This document shows positions 48,833-57,362 of a stretch of 64,000 bases of DNA, in pieces. The DNA comes from Streptomyces phaeofaciens. Lineage in GTDB: Bacteria; Actinomycetota; Actinomycetes; Streptomycetales; Streptomycetaceae. The stretch spans positions 1 to 64,000 of the forward strand of contig NZ_BMSA01000031.1 in assembly GCF_014648915.1 (NCBI RefSeq), written 5' to 3'. The notes beneath the pieces were generated by a model. The model was not told the DNA's origin. It ran no database searches and worked only from the letters and a program-made list of their open reading frames with translations. The position numbers were made by a program, and so were the translations under genes. Numbering within the stretch: the stretch's first letter is position 1; every line of letters begins with the position of its first letter.

Positions 48833-49762
48833 TCAGCCGAGCAGCTGGCTCTGGAGGACGACCGTCTGCTGGAACGGGACGGCGGCCGCGGTGCCCTTGC
48901 GGGACTGCGTGATCACCGCCATGACGTCACCGGCGCACAGGTAGGCCTGGCGCAGGTGCTCGGCGCCGTACGGCTTGATCTCGTCGTAGGCGTAGCGCTC
49001 GACGCCCGACACGTCGGCTGCCGTCGGGTAACCGTCGTCGAACACCGTCACGTCCGCGCCGCGGGCGTTGAACACGGGTGAGTCGTACTCGCTGAACTCC
49101 TGGAAGGCGTCCGAGGCCACCGTGCCGGTGTCGAACTGGAGCAGGTAGATGCCGGTGCGGGTGCCGTCCTCGGTGGTCCAGCCGCGGGCCGCCACATGCC
49201 GCAGCCCGTAGTCGGTGAGCACCTGGCCGGCCTTCTCCCGGTCCTCGGCCGACCCGAACACCGCCAGGAAGTCCTTGGTGGCCAGCCAGCCGTCCGTGCC
49301 GTGCAACGCCTTGTCGTCCGTCGCGCCCTCGGGGGCGGGGAGCAGCAGTTCGCGCAGGTCGGCGTAGTGGCTGTCGGACCAGTTCGCCGGGTCGAGCGGC
49401 CCGGGGCTCCGGGCGGGCACCGGCGGCCGGGTGATCTCCGGGTACGCCCAGCGCCCGTCGGACTCGGTCGCCAGCCCCGGTACGTCCGTCCGTTCCATCC
49501 CCACGATCGCGTATGCCGTCCCGGCCCCGAGCAGCGCGAACACACCGACGACGGCGACCCAGCGCCCCACGGCCCGCAGCACCCGCCGGTCCCTGGGCGG
49601 GGTGGGCTCGGAGGTCGGCTCCGGGGAGGGCTCCACTGTGGGCTCCACTGTGGACTCCGCGGTGGGCTCCGCGGTGGGCGCCGCTGTGGGCTCCGGAGTG
49701 GGCTCCGCGGTGGGCTCGGGAGTCGGCTCGGGGGCAGGCATCGTCTGCGGCTGGTCGGTCAT
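48833..49762 (-). CDS. Membrane-anchored protein, operon member 3
   Basis: This 309-residue protein starts with a Pro/Glu/Thr repeat region (about 1-57, with PEPTPEP-type units). One membrane helix (about 68-90; WVAVVGVFALLGAGTAYAIV) precedes an extracytoplasmic domain with ELRELLLPAPEG and a WLATKDFLAVFG segment. The domain resembles its two upstream neighbours in organisation, suggesting descent from a common ancestor. ATG 49762 overlaps the preceding stop by four bases (ATGA). No enzymatic motif is recognised. Confidence 0.75.
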   Translation of the reverse strand: MTDQPQTMPAPEPTPEPTAEPTPEPTAAPTAEPTAESTVEPTVEPSPEPTSEPTPPRDRRVLRAVGRWVAVVGVFALLGAGTAYAIVGMERTDVPGLATESDGRWAYPEITRPPVPARSPGPLDPANWSDSHYADLRELLLPAPEGATDDKALHGTDGWLATKDFLAVFGSAEDREKAGQVLTDYGLRHVAARGWTTEDGTRTGIYLLQFDTGTVASDAFQEFSEYDSPVFNARGADVTVFDDGYPTAADVSGVERYAYDEIKPYGAEHLRQAYLCAGDVMAVITQSRKGTAAAVPFQQTVVLQSQLLG

Positions 49763-50709
49763 ACGGCCTGTCCCGGGTTGTCGATGCGGTCGAGTTGGTC
49801 GGTGAAGAACTTGGTGACGAACTTGGCGTCGAGCGGATCGGGGCCGTCGGTCGTGGCGCTGACCAGGACGTCTCCGACGTACGCGGTGCAGAACGCCGCG
49901 GCCAGTTCGTCGTCCTTGGCCTTGCCCTTGGGCGTCAGGTAGCACTGCGCGTCCTGGTGGCCCTTGATCTTCGGGCCCTTGCGGAAGTAGTCCGTGTCGG
50001 CGAGGAACCCGTTGAAGGACGTGGCCATCTCGCGCACGGCGGTGCGGTTGTCCAGCCGGGTCAGCGTGACGGCGGTCGTGATCGCGTCCGTCGTGTTGTA
50101 GTCCATGCGGCCTACGGAATAGCTGCGCATCGCCATGCCCTGGATCCGCTGCTTGTCGATCAGCTTCTCCAGCTCCCGGCGCGTGGAACGGGGCAGGTCC
50201 TTGACCGACTCCTTGCGCAGCGCCGTGGCCTGCGCGCCGCTGAACTCGGCATCCGCGCCGAACTCGCCGACGTCGGGTCCCCGCTCGTAGCCGTCCGTGC
50301 CGAACGGCACGAACAGCGTGCTCAGCCCCGAGGCGGACTTCTTGTCCGCCCCGGCCTTGTCGTCGGCCTTGTCGTCGGCCTTGTCGTCGTCGCTCTTCGC
50401 CGCCGGGAACTTCCAGGTCGGCTTGCCCGCAGCGCGGTCGGCGTCCTGCACGGTCACGACCGTGAAGCCGACGCCGCCGACCACCGCGCCGGCCGCCACC
50501 AGCGCCCCGACGACGGCGGCGATCCGGCCGGGCCGGACCTTCTTCCGGACGGGCTTCCCGACGACGGCCTCACCGGCGGCCTCGGGAGCGGTCTCGGGGG
50601 CCGTCTCGGGAGCGGTCCCGGGAACGACGGGCTCGGGGGCGGTCCCGGGGACGGGCTCAGGGGCGGTCTCGGGGACGGCACCCTCAATGATCTCGGGGTT
50701 CTCGCTCAC
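49759..50709 (-). CDS. Membrane-anchored protein, operon member 2
   Basis: This 316-residue protein has an N-terminal disordered part rich in Pro/Glu/Thr/Ala repeats (ETAPEP units, about 1-55) and one membrane helix (about 68-90; RIAAVVGALVAAGAVVGGVGF). An Asp/Lys-rich spacer (DDKADDKADD) leads to an extracytoplasmic domain with two Cys (QCYLT, AFCTAY). GTG 50709 overlaps the preceding stop by four bases (GTGA). Same-strand coupling on both sides marks a co-translated trio. Function is unknown. Confidence 0.75.
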   Translation of the reverse strand: MSENPEIIEGAVPETAPEPVPGTAPEPVVPGTAPETAPETAPEAAGEAVVGKPVRKKVRPGRIAAVVGALVAAGAVVGGVGFTVVTVQDADRAAGKPTWKFPAAKSDDDKADDKADDKAGADKKSASGLSTLFVPFGTDGYERGPDVGEFGADAEFSGAQATALRKESVKDLPRSTRRELEKLIDKQRIQGMAMRSYSVGRMDYNTTDAITTAVTLTRLDNRTAVREMATSFNGFLADTDYFRKGPKIKGHQDAQCYLTPKGKAKDDELAAAFCTAYVGDVLVSATTDGPDPLDAKFVTKFFTDQLDRIDNPGQAV

Positions 50710-51554
50710 AGCTTCCCCATCTGCCGCTCGGCCAGGTCCATGATCTTCGCCTTGGGAATCGGCTTGCTGTCGTAGATCACGATCTCCATGTACACATCGC
50801 CCCGCCAGGCGTGCGCCTCGGCCGTGTAGAGCGGGAGATACCCGGGCTCCCGGTCCGGTGTGTCGTGCACGAAGACCGTCCCGTTGTCCTCTCCGGTCCC
50901 GGGCAGCGGCCAGCTGCGGGTGTCGTCCTCGTCCTCGGCCCAGTAGTGGCCGTTCTCGGCCCACTCGAGCGCCGCGGCCTTGCTCTCCTGCCGGAACTGA
51001 GCGAGGAAGATCTCGACGTTGTACGCCTCGCCCACCCGCCACGAGGTCGCGGCCGCCCGCCGGAACTCGTCGTCGGTGAGGTTGTTGAACGCGTTGCCCG
51101 GCTTCTCGTACCGGTCCGCGTACTCGGCCAGGTCCATCCAGCCGTCGGCGCCCAGCGTGTACTCGGTGTCGCGCGCGCCCTTGGGCCGCGACACCAGCAG
51201 CTTGCGCAGGTCACCGTTCATCTTGACCTTGCGGTCCTGCGCCGCCGACAACGGCTCGACCTCACCCGTGGCCTGCTCGACCACGGGCTGGGAGAGCGGC
51301 GGCAGCGCGGTGGGCTCGCGGTCGGCCTGGACCAGGTAGCCGGTGCAGACGCCCGCGACGACACCGAGCACGGCGGCGCCGACGATCATCAGCGTCGTAC
51401 GGCCACGCCGACGCGGACGCGGCGCGACCACCTCGGCGGCATCGGCCGCATCGACGACCTCGGCGGCCTCGACGACCTCCGCCACGCCGGCCGCCTCAGC
51501 CGACCCAGGCGACTCGGCCGCCGCCTCTTCCCCTCCTCTTACGGGATCTTCCAT
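50706..51554 (-). CDS. Membrane-anchored protein, operon member 1
   Basis: This 282-residue protein has an acidic Ala/Glu/Val-rich N-terminus (AEVVEAAEVVDAADAAEVV), a membrane helix (about 57-78; TTLMIVGAAVLGVVAGVCTGYLV) and an extracytoplasmic domain (RKLLVSRPKG, ADGWMDLAEYADRYEKPGNAFNNL, EIVIYDSKPIPKAKIMDLAERQM). ATG 51554 is used, with ATG 51560 possible; GAGGGGG precedes both. It is the first gene of a three-gene overlapping operon. The family is not recognised. Confidence 0.75.
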   Translation of the reverse strand: MEDPVRGGEEAAAESPGSAEAAGVAEVVEAAEVVDAADAAEVVAPRPRRRGRTTLMIVGAAVLGVVAGVCTGYLVQADREPTALPPLSQPVVEQATGEVEPLSAAQDRKVKMNGDLRKLLVSRPKGARDTEYTLGADGWMDLAEYADRYEKPGNAFNNLTDDEFRRAAATSWRVGEAYNVEIFLAQFRQESKAAALEWAENGHYWAEDEDDTRSWPLPGTGEDNGTVFVHDTPDREPGYLPLYTAEAHAWRGDVYMEIVIYDSKPIPKAKIMDLAERQMGKL

Positions 51555-51656
51555 CCCCATCCCCCTCAGAACGTGAAGCGCACCTTCCGGATCGCGCTTC
51601 ACAGGAGACCGATGGTCTACGCATGGAGTTGTAAGGGAGTTGATTACGATTCAGGC

Positions 51657-52019
51657 ATGGCGAAGAAGCTCGTGATCAAGGTGACCGCGGGGGCCGATGC
51701 CCCCGAGCGGTGCTCGCAGGCGTTCACGGTCGCGGCGGTGGCCGTGGCCAGCGGGGTGGAGGTCTCGCTGTGGCTGACCGGGGAGTCGGCGTGGTTCGCG
51801 CTGCCGGGGCGGGCGGCCGAGTTCGAGCTGCCGCACGCGGCGCCGCTGCCGGACCTGATCGACTCGGTGCTCGCGGGCGGCCGGCTCACCCTGTGCACGC
51901 AGTGCGCGGCCCGCCGGGACATCACGGAGAAGGACGTGATCGAGGGCGTACGGATCGCGGGGGCACAGGTGTTCGTGCAGGAGGCGATGGCGGACGACGC
52001 CCAGGCGCTCGTCTACTGA
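51657..52019 (+). CDS. DsrE/F-like small protein
   Basis: This 120-residue protein resembles the DsrE/DsrF/TusD sulfur-relay fold: KLVIKVTAGADAPERCSQAFTVAAVAVASGVEVSLWLTGESAWFAL, with a later Cys pair (TLCTQCAARRDI). Members bind or relay sulfur, and the Cys in CTQC or the earlier Cys could be the acceptor. ATG 51657 follows AAGGGAG at a slightly long distance. Its 3' end overlaps the convergent DUF3099 gene by 7 bases. A role near the sulfurtransferase cluster is plausible but unproved. Confidence 0.8.
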   Translation: MAKKLVIKVTAGADAPERCSQAFTVAAVAVASGVEVSLWLTGESAWFALPGRAAEFELPHAAPLPDLIDSVLAGGRLTLCTQCAARRDITEKDVIEGVRIAGAQVFVQEAMADDAQALVY

Positions 52020-52273
52020 GGACGCTTCTTCCCGTCCAGCTCGTCCCACCACTCGTCGGACTTGGGGTCGCCCGAGGGGTCGTCCCACCAGCGGTCCTCC
52101 GGGCCCCGCCGGTTGGCGACCATCGCCGCGACCGGCGGGATGACCATCGCGACCACGCACATCCCGACGGCGACCGGCACCGACCAGAGGCGTACGACAC
52201 CCCAGGCCAGGACGAACAGGCCGATGCAGCTGCCCATCATGGCGAAGTAGAGGTGCCGCCGGCGCGCGTACAT
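52013..52273 (-). CDS. DUF3099 membrane protein
   Basis: This 86-residue protein has two membrane helices (FAMMGSCIGLFVLAWGVVRLW and VPVAVGMCVVAMVIPPVAAMVANRR). A cytoplasmic tail with DRWWDDPSGDPKSDEWWDELD follows, the DUF3099 pattern of actinobacteria. Function is unknown. It converges on the DsrE-like gene. Confidence 0.85.
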   Translation of the reverse strand: MYARRRHLYFAMMGSCIGLFVLAWGVVRLWSVPVAVGMCVVAMVIPPVAAMVANRRGPEDRWWDDPSGDPKSDEWWDELDGKKRPQ

Positions 52274-52356
52274 ACGTCCAGCGTAGGTCCGCCGCCGGGG
52301 TCCGGCGACGGCGTGGGAACACGGGACACGCGAGACACCCGGGAAAGGGAAACACC

Positions 52357-52401
52357 GAGGGCCGTACCCCGGGTGTCCGAACCCTCGGGATACGGCCCTC
52401 A
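52357..52401. terminator. Terminator before DUF1416 gene region
   Basis: Imperfect 18-base inverted repeats beginning GAGGGCCGTA and ending TACGGCCCTC form a stem between the DUF3099 and DUF1416 genes. Confidence 0.75.
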
Positions 52402-52438
52402 GACCGTCAGGCGTCCGTCACAGACCGCCCCGAACCAC

Positions 52439-52726
52439 TCAGACCGCGATCGCGACCTCGGCGAGACCACCGTGCTGGGCGACGACCGTGCGGTCGGCCG
52501 TGCCACCGGGCACGAGGGCGCGAACGGTCCAGGTGCCCTCGGCCGCGTAGAAGCGGAACTGTCCGGTGGCGGAGGTGGGAACCTCCGCGGTGAACTCGCC
52601 GGTCGAGTCCAGGAGGCGGACGTAGCCCACCACCGGCTCGCCGTCCCGGGTCACCTGACCCTGGATCGTGGTCTCACCGGGCTTGATCGTCGAGGCGTCC
52701 GGGCCGCCGGCCTTCGCTCCACACAT
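52439..52726 (-). CDS. DUF1416 protein (SseC-like)
   Basis: This 95-residue protein is highly conserved in actinobacteria and encoded after a sulfurtransferase gene (called SseC in mycobacteria). The start MCGAKAGGPD holds a Cys near the N-terminus. The rest is a small beta-sandwich (TTIQGQVTRDGEPVVGYVRLLDSTGEFTAEV, GQFRFYAAEGTWTVRAL). ATG 52726 is close to the end of the sulfurtransferase gene (46 bases), co-oriented, so co-transcription is expected. The biochemical role is not known. Confidence 0.88.
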   Translation of the reverse strand: MCGAKAGGPDASTIKPGETTIQGQVTRDGEPVVGYVRLLDSTGEFTAEVPTSATGQFRFYAAEGTWTVRALVPGGTADRTVVAQHGGLAEVAIAV

Positions 52727-52772
52727 GTCTTTCTCCAGAGGGGGTCTGACCAGAAGGTCGGGTCGGTTGGGG

Positions 52773-53618
52773 TTACTTGTTGGCGCCGAGCTCGATCGGC
52801 ACGCCGACGAGGGAGCCGTACTCGGTCCAGGAGCCGTCGTAGTTCTTGACGTTCTCGACACCGAGCAGCTCGTGCAGCACGAACCAGGTCAGGGCCGAGC
52901 GCTCGCCGATGCGGCAGTAGGCGATGGTGTCCTTGGCCAGGTCGACCTGCTCCTCGGCGTACAGCTCCTTGAGCTGGTCGTCCGACTTGAAGGTGCCGTC
53001 GTCGTTGGCGTTCTTCGACCACGGGATGTTGCGGGCGGACGGGACGTGGCCCGGACGCTGCGACTGCTCCTGCGGAAGGTGGGCCGGCGCGAGCAGCTTG
53101 CCGCTGAACTCGTCGGGCGAGCGCACGTCGACCAGGTTCTGCGAGCCGATGGCCGCCACGACGTCGTCGCGGAAGGCGCGGATCGCGGTGTTCTGCGCCT
53201 TGGCCTGGTAGGCGGTCGCGGCGCGCTCGGGGATCTCGGTGCCGTCGACCAGCTCGCGGGCGTCGAGCTCCCACTTCTTACGGCCGCCGTCGAGAAGCTT
53301 GACGTTCTCGTGGCCGTACAGCTTGAAGTACCAGTAGGCGTAGGACGCGAACCAGTTGTTGTTGCCGCCGTAGAGGATCACCAGGGTGTCGTTGCCGATG
53401 CCCTTCGACGACAGGAGCTTCTCGAAGCCCGCCTGGTCGACGAAGTCACGGCGGACCGGGTCCTGGAGGTCCTTGGTCCAGTCGATCCGGATCGCGTTCT
53501 TGATGTGGTTCTTCTCGTACGCGGACGTGTCCTCGTCCACCTCGACGATGGCGATGTTGTCGTCGTCCAGGTGGTCCTGAAGCCAGTCGGCGTCGACCAG
53601 GACGTCGCTGCGGCTCAT
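52773..53618 (-). CDS. Thiosulfate sulfurtransferase (rhodanese)
   Basis: This 281-residue two-domain rhodanese transfers sulfane sulfur to cyanide or thiol acceptors. The N-terminal inactive domain (about 1-130) and C-terminal active domain (about 145-281) are visible. The active-site loop AYCRIGERSAL has the catalytic Cys at about 235. The CRIGERS loop is characteristic of the CysA/SseA group in actinobacteria. ATG 53618 follows GGAGGAGAACGAGC. Upstream is a Cys-codon leader peptide gene, and downstream is the DUF1416 gene, forming a sulfur operon. Confidence 0.93.
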   Translation of the reverse strand: MSRSDVLVDADWLQDHLDDDNIAIVEVDEDTSAYEKNHIKNAIRIDWTKDLQDPVRRDFVDQAGFEKLLSSKGIGNDTLVILYGGNNNWFASYAYWYFKLYGHENVKLLDGGRKKWELDARELVDGTEIPERAATAYQAKAQNTAIRAFRDDVVAAIGSQNLVDVRSPDEFSGKLLAPAHLPQEQSQRPGHVPSARNIPWSKNANDDGTFKSDDQLKELYAEEQVDLAKDTIAYCRIGERSALTWFVLHELLGVENVKNYDGSWTEYGSLVGVPIELGANK

Positions 53619-53759
53619 GCTCGTTCTCCTCCGGGGCAGGTGCGGCGGGGGTGTGCAAGAAGAAAGGGGTGCGCGACCGGGTCTCGCCGGCGGCCGGCGC
53701 ACGGATGCCCTCGGAGTCGAGGGCGCGGGGGAGGCGCGGGAGGCCGGCGGCGCTTCCGC

Positions 53760-53843
53760 TCAGACAGTGCGACAGAGCATGGCGGCGACGCGGCACAGGT
53801 CGACTGCCCGCCGCTTCGTGAGATCCGCCTGTCGCTGCATCAT
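53760..53843 (-). CDS. 27-residue leader peptide with Cys codons
   Basis: The frame starting at ATG 53843 (or 53840) reads MMQRQADLTKRRAVDL, then a stretch with two Cys codons each followed by Arg (DLCRV and MLCRT). It ends TGA 142 bases ahead of the sulfurtransferase gene. Streptomycete leader peptides with this K-R-R-x-V-D-L-C/R pattern precede sulfur genes. By analogy with mycobacterial Cys-responsive uORFs, stalling at Cys codons may adjust downstream expression. Mechanism is inferred. Confidence 0.75.
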   Translation of the reverse strand: MMQRQADLTKRRAVDLCRVAAMLCRTV

Positions 53844-53928
53844 GCCGTCGATCGTAGGGACGGACAGGCGGGCGTGTCACCAGTGCTCCGCATAGTGAGA
53901 TGCGATCGTCCGAATGCCGGGACGAAGA

Positions 53929-53965
53929 ACGCGCCCGGCCGCCCCTCAGGGGCTTCCGGGCGCGT
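53929..53965 (-). terminator. Terminator of the DUF2993 gene
   Basis: ACGCGCCCGG pairs with CCGGGCGCGT around an internal short hairpin, 76 bases after the gene's stop. Confidence 0.7.
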
Positions 53966-54040
53966 GTATCCGCCATCACATCTACGGTGCGGACGGCCTC
54001 GTCTCGCCTGTCGGACAACGCCGTCCGGCGCAGGACAGCC

Positions 54041-54778
54041 CTACCCGGCGAGCCGGACGTTCGAACCCTGCACGCCGATCTCCACACCGCCCCGCGCCGC
54101 CTCGACCTTGTCCAGCCGGATCCCGCCGGGCAGGTCCTCGATCTTCTGCTCGAAGTCGGTGATGGACCGCACCTCGTTCTCGGCGGCCTGGACCCCGCCG
54201 AAGCTGGGCAGCGAGTCGGCGTGCACCCGCACGACGTCCCCCTCGGCGGTGACCGTGCTCAGCACGGAGAGCGGCTGGGGCAGCTTGGTGCCGAGGACGG
54301 TCGCCTCGACGGTGACCTTGATCTTGCCGTTCCCGCCGTCGGAGAGGCCGATCACCCGGGCGGTGACACCGGGCGCGACCTCGGTCGACTCCGACTTGGC
54401 GGTCTTCAGCAGCTCGGCGTAGGCGATGGTCGCCGTGCCCGAGGCGCTGGCGGCCGTGGCGGAGCTGTAGTCGCCGGAGAACTCGACGCCCTTCATGTCG
54501 GCCTTGAGGTCGTCGATCCGGATCGTCTGGCCGTTGGTTCCGGTGGTCGCCTCGTAGTCCTTGATGCCGACCTCGACGTCGTCCAGCGAGCCGCCGACGA
54601 CCTGGGTGAGGAAGGGGAAACCCTTGATGGACACGTCCGGGGTGCTCGCGAGGTTCTCGGTGGCCTTCAGCTTGTCCGCGGCCTCACCCTCGGCGAAGTT
54701 GACCGCGAGCCGGTCCGCGAGCACGAACAGGCCGCCGAGCACCACGACCACGATCAGAAATATGCGAAGCGCACGCAT
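54041..54778 (-). CDS. LmeA-like DUF2993 secreted/anchored protein
   Basis: This 245-residue protein has an N-terminal anchor helix (about 3-22; ALRIFLIVVVVLGGLFVLADRLA). A large extracytoplasmic DUF2993 domain follows (KATENLASTPDVSIKGFPFLTQVVGGSLDDVEVGIKDYEA, FSGDYSSATAASASGTATIAYAELL). Mycobacterial LmeA of this family is involved in lipomannan elongation and binds phosphoinositides. ATG 54778 (MRALRIF) is chosen over a longer frame. It is monocistronic between two terminators. Confidence 0.85.
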   Translation of the reverse strand: MRALRIFLIVVVVLGGLFVLADRLAVNFAEGEAADKLKATENLASTPDVSIKGFPFLTQVVGGSLDDVEVGIKDYEATTGTNGQTIRIDDLKADMKGVEFSGDYSSATAASASGTATIAYAELLKTAKSESTEVAPGVTARVIGLSDGGNGKIKVTVEATVLGTKLPQPLSVLSTVTAEGDVVRVHADSLPSFGGVQAAENEVRSITDFEQKIEDLPGGIRLDKVEAARGGVEIGVQGSNVRLAG

Positions 54779-54893
54779 GCGGTTGTTCCCCCACCCGGAT
54801 GGCCTGAACATTCACTTGACCACCCACGGTAACCCTGTGCGGAAGAGCCTCCGGAAAATTGTCGATCAGCTGTGACACGCCTGACCGACGCAC

Positions 54894-54927
54894 GAGGGCG
54901 CGCGCCGTTGCGCCGACGCACGCCCTC
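54894..54927. terminator. Terminator downstream of membrane-protein operon
   Basis: GAGGGCGCGCG pairs with CGCACGCCCTC with small mismatches, between the DUF2993 gene start and the stop of the next gene. Confidence 0.6.
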
Positions 54928-54982
54928 TGTTCCGCATCAGCGCGCCCCCGGTTCATGGCGGCACGCTCTCAGGGAAAGCCCC

Positions 54983-56221
54983 CTAGGCCAGCGCGCGCCC
55001 CAGGACGTAGACCGCCGGGGCCGCGGCGGCCAGCGGCAGGGCCACGCCCGCCGTGAAGTGCACGAACCGGGACGGGTAGTCGTAGGCGGCGACCCGGTGG
55101 CCGATCAGGGCGCACACCGCGGCACCCGCGCCGAGCAGCGCGCCCCGCGTCCCGATGCCGGTCATCCCGCCCACCGCGATGCCCGCGCCCGCCGCGGCGA
55201 GCAGGGCCACGACGACGGAGGCCGGGGTGGGCAGCGGCAGCGCCCGGGCCAGGACGGCCACGGCGACCGCGGCCGTGCCGACCGACACCGCGTCCGGGTC
55301 GGCGCCCAGGTGCCCGGTGGCCAGGACGGCCAGGGCCGAGGAGGCGACGGTCGCCATCAGTCCGTACATGCGCTCGTCGGGGTCGGCGTGCGAGCGCAGC
55401 TGAAGGACCAGGCAGAGCAGCACCCACACGCCCAGCGTGCCGAGGATCGCCGCGGGCGCGTTCTCCCGGCCGGCCACGAGCAGGGCCACGTCCGAGACCA
55501 GCGCGCCGAGGAAGGCGAGCGCGATGCCCTGCCGGGCCGGCCACATGCCGTTCAGCCGGAACCAGCCGGCCGCGGTGACCGCCTGGAGCACGACGAGCGG
55601 GACGAGCAGGGCGTACGAGCCGACGGCCGCCGTCCCGGAGAGGAGCAGGCCGAGGAGTGCGGTGAGCGCCGCGGGCTGCATGCCCGGGTCGATGATCGGC
55701 GAGCGCCCTTCGAGGCGGGCCCGCTGGGCGTCGGTGATCCGGGCGTTCCCGGCGAGGGTGGCGCGGCCGTAGCCGGTGGCCCCCTCCGGGCTGTCGGCCG
55801 GGTCCGGTTCCGGCGCGGGCGGCGTGTAGGGCGCCGCGTGCCGGGCGGGGGCCTGTGCGGCCTGCGCCTGAGGGGCCTGCGCCTGCTGCTGCCAGGCCGG
55901 CGCCGGGGCGTGGCTCTCCGGGGGCGGCTGGGCGCCGTACGCGGCCGAGGCCCCCGGGTACACCGGTGCCTGGCCCGTCTGCGGGGGCAGATACGCGGTC
56001 TCGGCGGGGTCCGGCGCGGCGACGGGCGGCTGGACGCTGGTCTCCCAGGTCTGGCCCTGCCACTGCTGGGTGTACTGGAGGTGGGCCTGCGGGTCCTCGT
56101 ACCCCTGCTGCTGCCCGGGCCACGCCTGCTGCCGCTGTTGCGGCTGCTCCTGCTGCGGCTGCCCGGTGTGCGGGTCGTACCCCTCGTACCCCTGGTACGG
56201 CTGATACGGCTGGTCGGTCAT
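54983..56221 (-). CDS. Multi-pass membrane protein with Gln/Pro-rich cytoplasmic start
   Basis: This 412-residue protein has an N-terminal tail of about 190 residues rich in Gln, Pro, Tyr and Gly (PYQPYQGYEGYDPH, QQEQPQQRQQ). The body has about eight or nine hydrophobic helices (ALTALLGLLLSGTAAVGSYALLVPLVVLQAVTAAGWF and others). ATG 56221 is selected because AGGAGGGTGAGA lies just upstream. It starts 2 bases after the MoaD-like gene's stop, so it is coupled to it. It resembles streptomycete transport-like membrane proteins; the function is unknown. Confidence 0.8.
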   Translation of the reverse strand: MTDQPYQPYQGYEGYDPHTGQPQQEQPQQRQQAWPGQQQGYEDPQAHLQYTQQWQGQTWETSVQPPVAAPDPAETAYLPPQTGQAPVYPGASAAYGAQPPPESHAPAPAWQQQAQAPQAQAAQAPARHAAPYTPPAPEPDPADSPEGATGYGRATLAGNARITDAQRARLEGRSPIIDPGMQPAALTALLGLLLSGTAAVGSYALLVPLVVLQAVTAAGWFRLNGMWPARQGIALAFLGALVSDVALLVAGRENAPAAILGTLGVWVLLCLVLQLRSHADPDERMYGLMATVASSALAVLATGHLGADPDAVSVGTAAVAVAVLARALPLPTPASVVVALLAAAGAGIAVGGMTGIGTRGALLGAGAAVCALIGHRVAAYDYPSRFVHFTAGVALPLAAAAPAVYVLGRALA

Positions 56222-56223
56222 TC

Positions 56224-56478
56224 TCACCCTCCTGCGAACGGCGGGAGCACCTCGACCGTGCCGCCGTCGGCCAGCCGTACCGTCTCATGTTCGCGGGTGC
56301 CCACGGGGTCACCGTCGACGAGGTACGAGCATCGCCGCAGGACACGTGCGAGTTCACCGGGGTGTCGCTCCCGCGCGGCGTCGAGTGCCTCGGCGAGCGT
56401 GGCCGCGTCGTACGGCTCCTCGGCGACACCGGCCGCGGCCTTGGCGGCCGCCCAGTAGCGCACCGTGACCTTTGCCAT
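56224..56478 (-). CDS. MoaD/ThiS-like sulfur carrier protein
   Basis: This 84-residue ubiquitin-fold protein ends in the Gly-Gly (PPFAGG) needed for C-terminal activation and thiocarboxylation. MoaD supplies sulfur for molybdopterin and ThiS for thiamine. It starts MAKVTVRYWAAAKAAAGVAEE. ATG 56478 follows GAGGGACGAG. The neighbours are an alpha/beta hydrolase and a membrane protein rather than moa or thi genes, so its partner is unclear. It is 42 bases from the hydrolase stop, in one operon. Confidence 0.88.
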   Translation of the reverse strand: MAKVTVRYWAAAKAAAGVAEEPYDAATLAEALDAARERHPGELARVLRRCSYLVDGDPVGTREHETVRLADGGTVEVLPPFAGG

Positions 56479-56519
56479 CTCGTCCCTCAAGTCGATTTCG
56501 GTGGTCAACAGGGCCCAGG

Positions 56520-57362
56520 CTAGCCCGCCCGGGAGACCGCCCAGTCCCCGATCCGGGCCAGCAGGCCGTCGTCGGCCGCGTGCTCGGCGTGGCCCATGCC
56601 GGGCTCCACCCAGAGTTCGGCGTGGTCACCGGCGGCCTCGGCGAGCATCCGGGGGTGGTCGAGCGGGAAGTAGCCGTCCCGGTCGCCGTGGACGATGAGG
56701 AGCGGGGTGGGGGCGATCTTCGGGACCGCCTCGGTCGGGGAGAGCGGCACCGGGTCCCAGTCCCGGTGGTGGATCCGGGTGCGGAAGCCGTAGCGGCCGA
56801 CCAGCCGGCCCGCGGGGCGGGTGATCAGCCAGTGCAGCCGGCGCATGGGGGCGGTGCCCCGGTAGTACCAGCGGGCGGGCGCGCTCACCGAGACGACGGC
56901 GTCGACCGTGCCCGGGTGCAGGGCCGCGTGCCGCAGCACGACCGAGCCGCCCATGGAGAACCCGACGGTGACCACGCGCACGTGGGGGTGGAGCTCGTGC
57001 GCCCACGCCACCGCCGCGTCGAGGTCGAGCACCTCGCGGTCGCCGACCGTGGAGCGCCCGCCGGAGCGGCCGTGGCCGCGGAAGGAGAAGGAGACGACTC
57101 CCCCGTACCGGGTGAGGGCCTCCGCCACCCGGCGGACGTGCGGGCGGTCGGCGTCGCCCGTGAAGCCGTGTGCCACGACGAACACCGGGCGTCCGGAGGG
57201 TGGCGTGCGGGTGTCGTATACGACCGCACCCGGGTCGTATACGGAATCGATCGTCACACCGTCGGCGGTGTGCAGAAACGTCCGCAATGGTGCACCTCTG
57301 GGCGTCTCGGAGTGTGGACTGTAGGCGGAACGCGCCGTATGACCTGCCGGACCCGTGCTCAT
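56520..57362 (-). CDS. Alpha/beta hydrolase
   Basis: This 280-residue enzyme has nucleophile elbow GFSMGGS (about 138-144), an oxyanion region VAHGFTGDADRPH (about 72-84), an acid in LLIVHGDRDGYFP (about 230-242) and the catalytic His in GMGHAEHA (about 262-269). It resembles serine hydrolases of the BAAT/peptidase S9-like type with short cap; esterase or peptidase activity is likely, but the substrate is unknown. The first about 30 residues are low-complexity. It is divergent from glnR with 182 bases between. Confidence 0.85.
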   Translation of the reverse strand: MSTGPAGHTARSAYSPHSETPRGAPLRTFLHTADGVTIDSVYDPGAVVYDTRTPPSGRPVFVVAHGFTGDADRPHVRRVAEALTRYGGVVSFSFRGHGRSGGRSTVGDREVLDLDAAVAWAHELHPHVRVVTVGFSMGGSVVLRHAALHPGTVDAVVSVSAPARWYYRGTAPMRRLHWLITRPAGRLVGRYGFRTRIHHRDWDPVPLSPTEAVPKIAPTPLLIVHGDRDGYFPLDHPRMLAEAAGDHAELWVEPGMGHAEHAADDGLLARIGDWAVSRAG

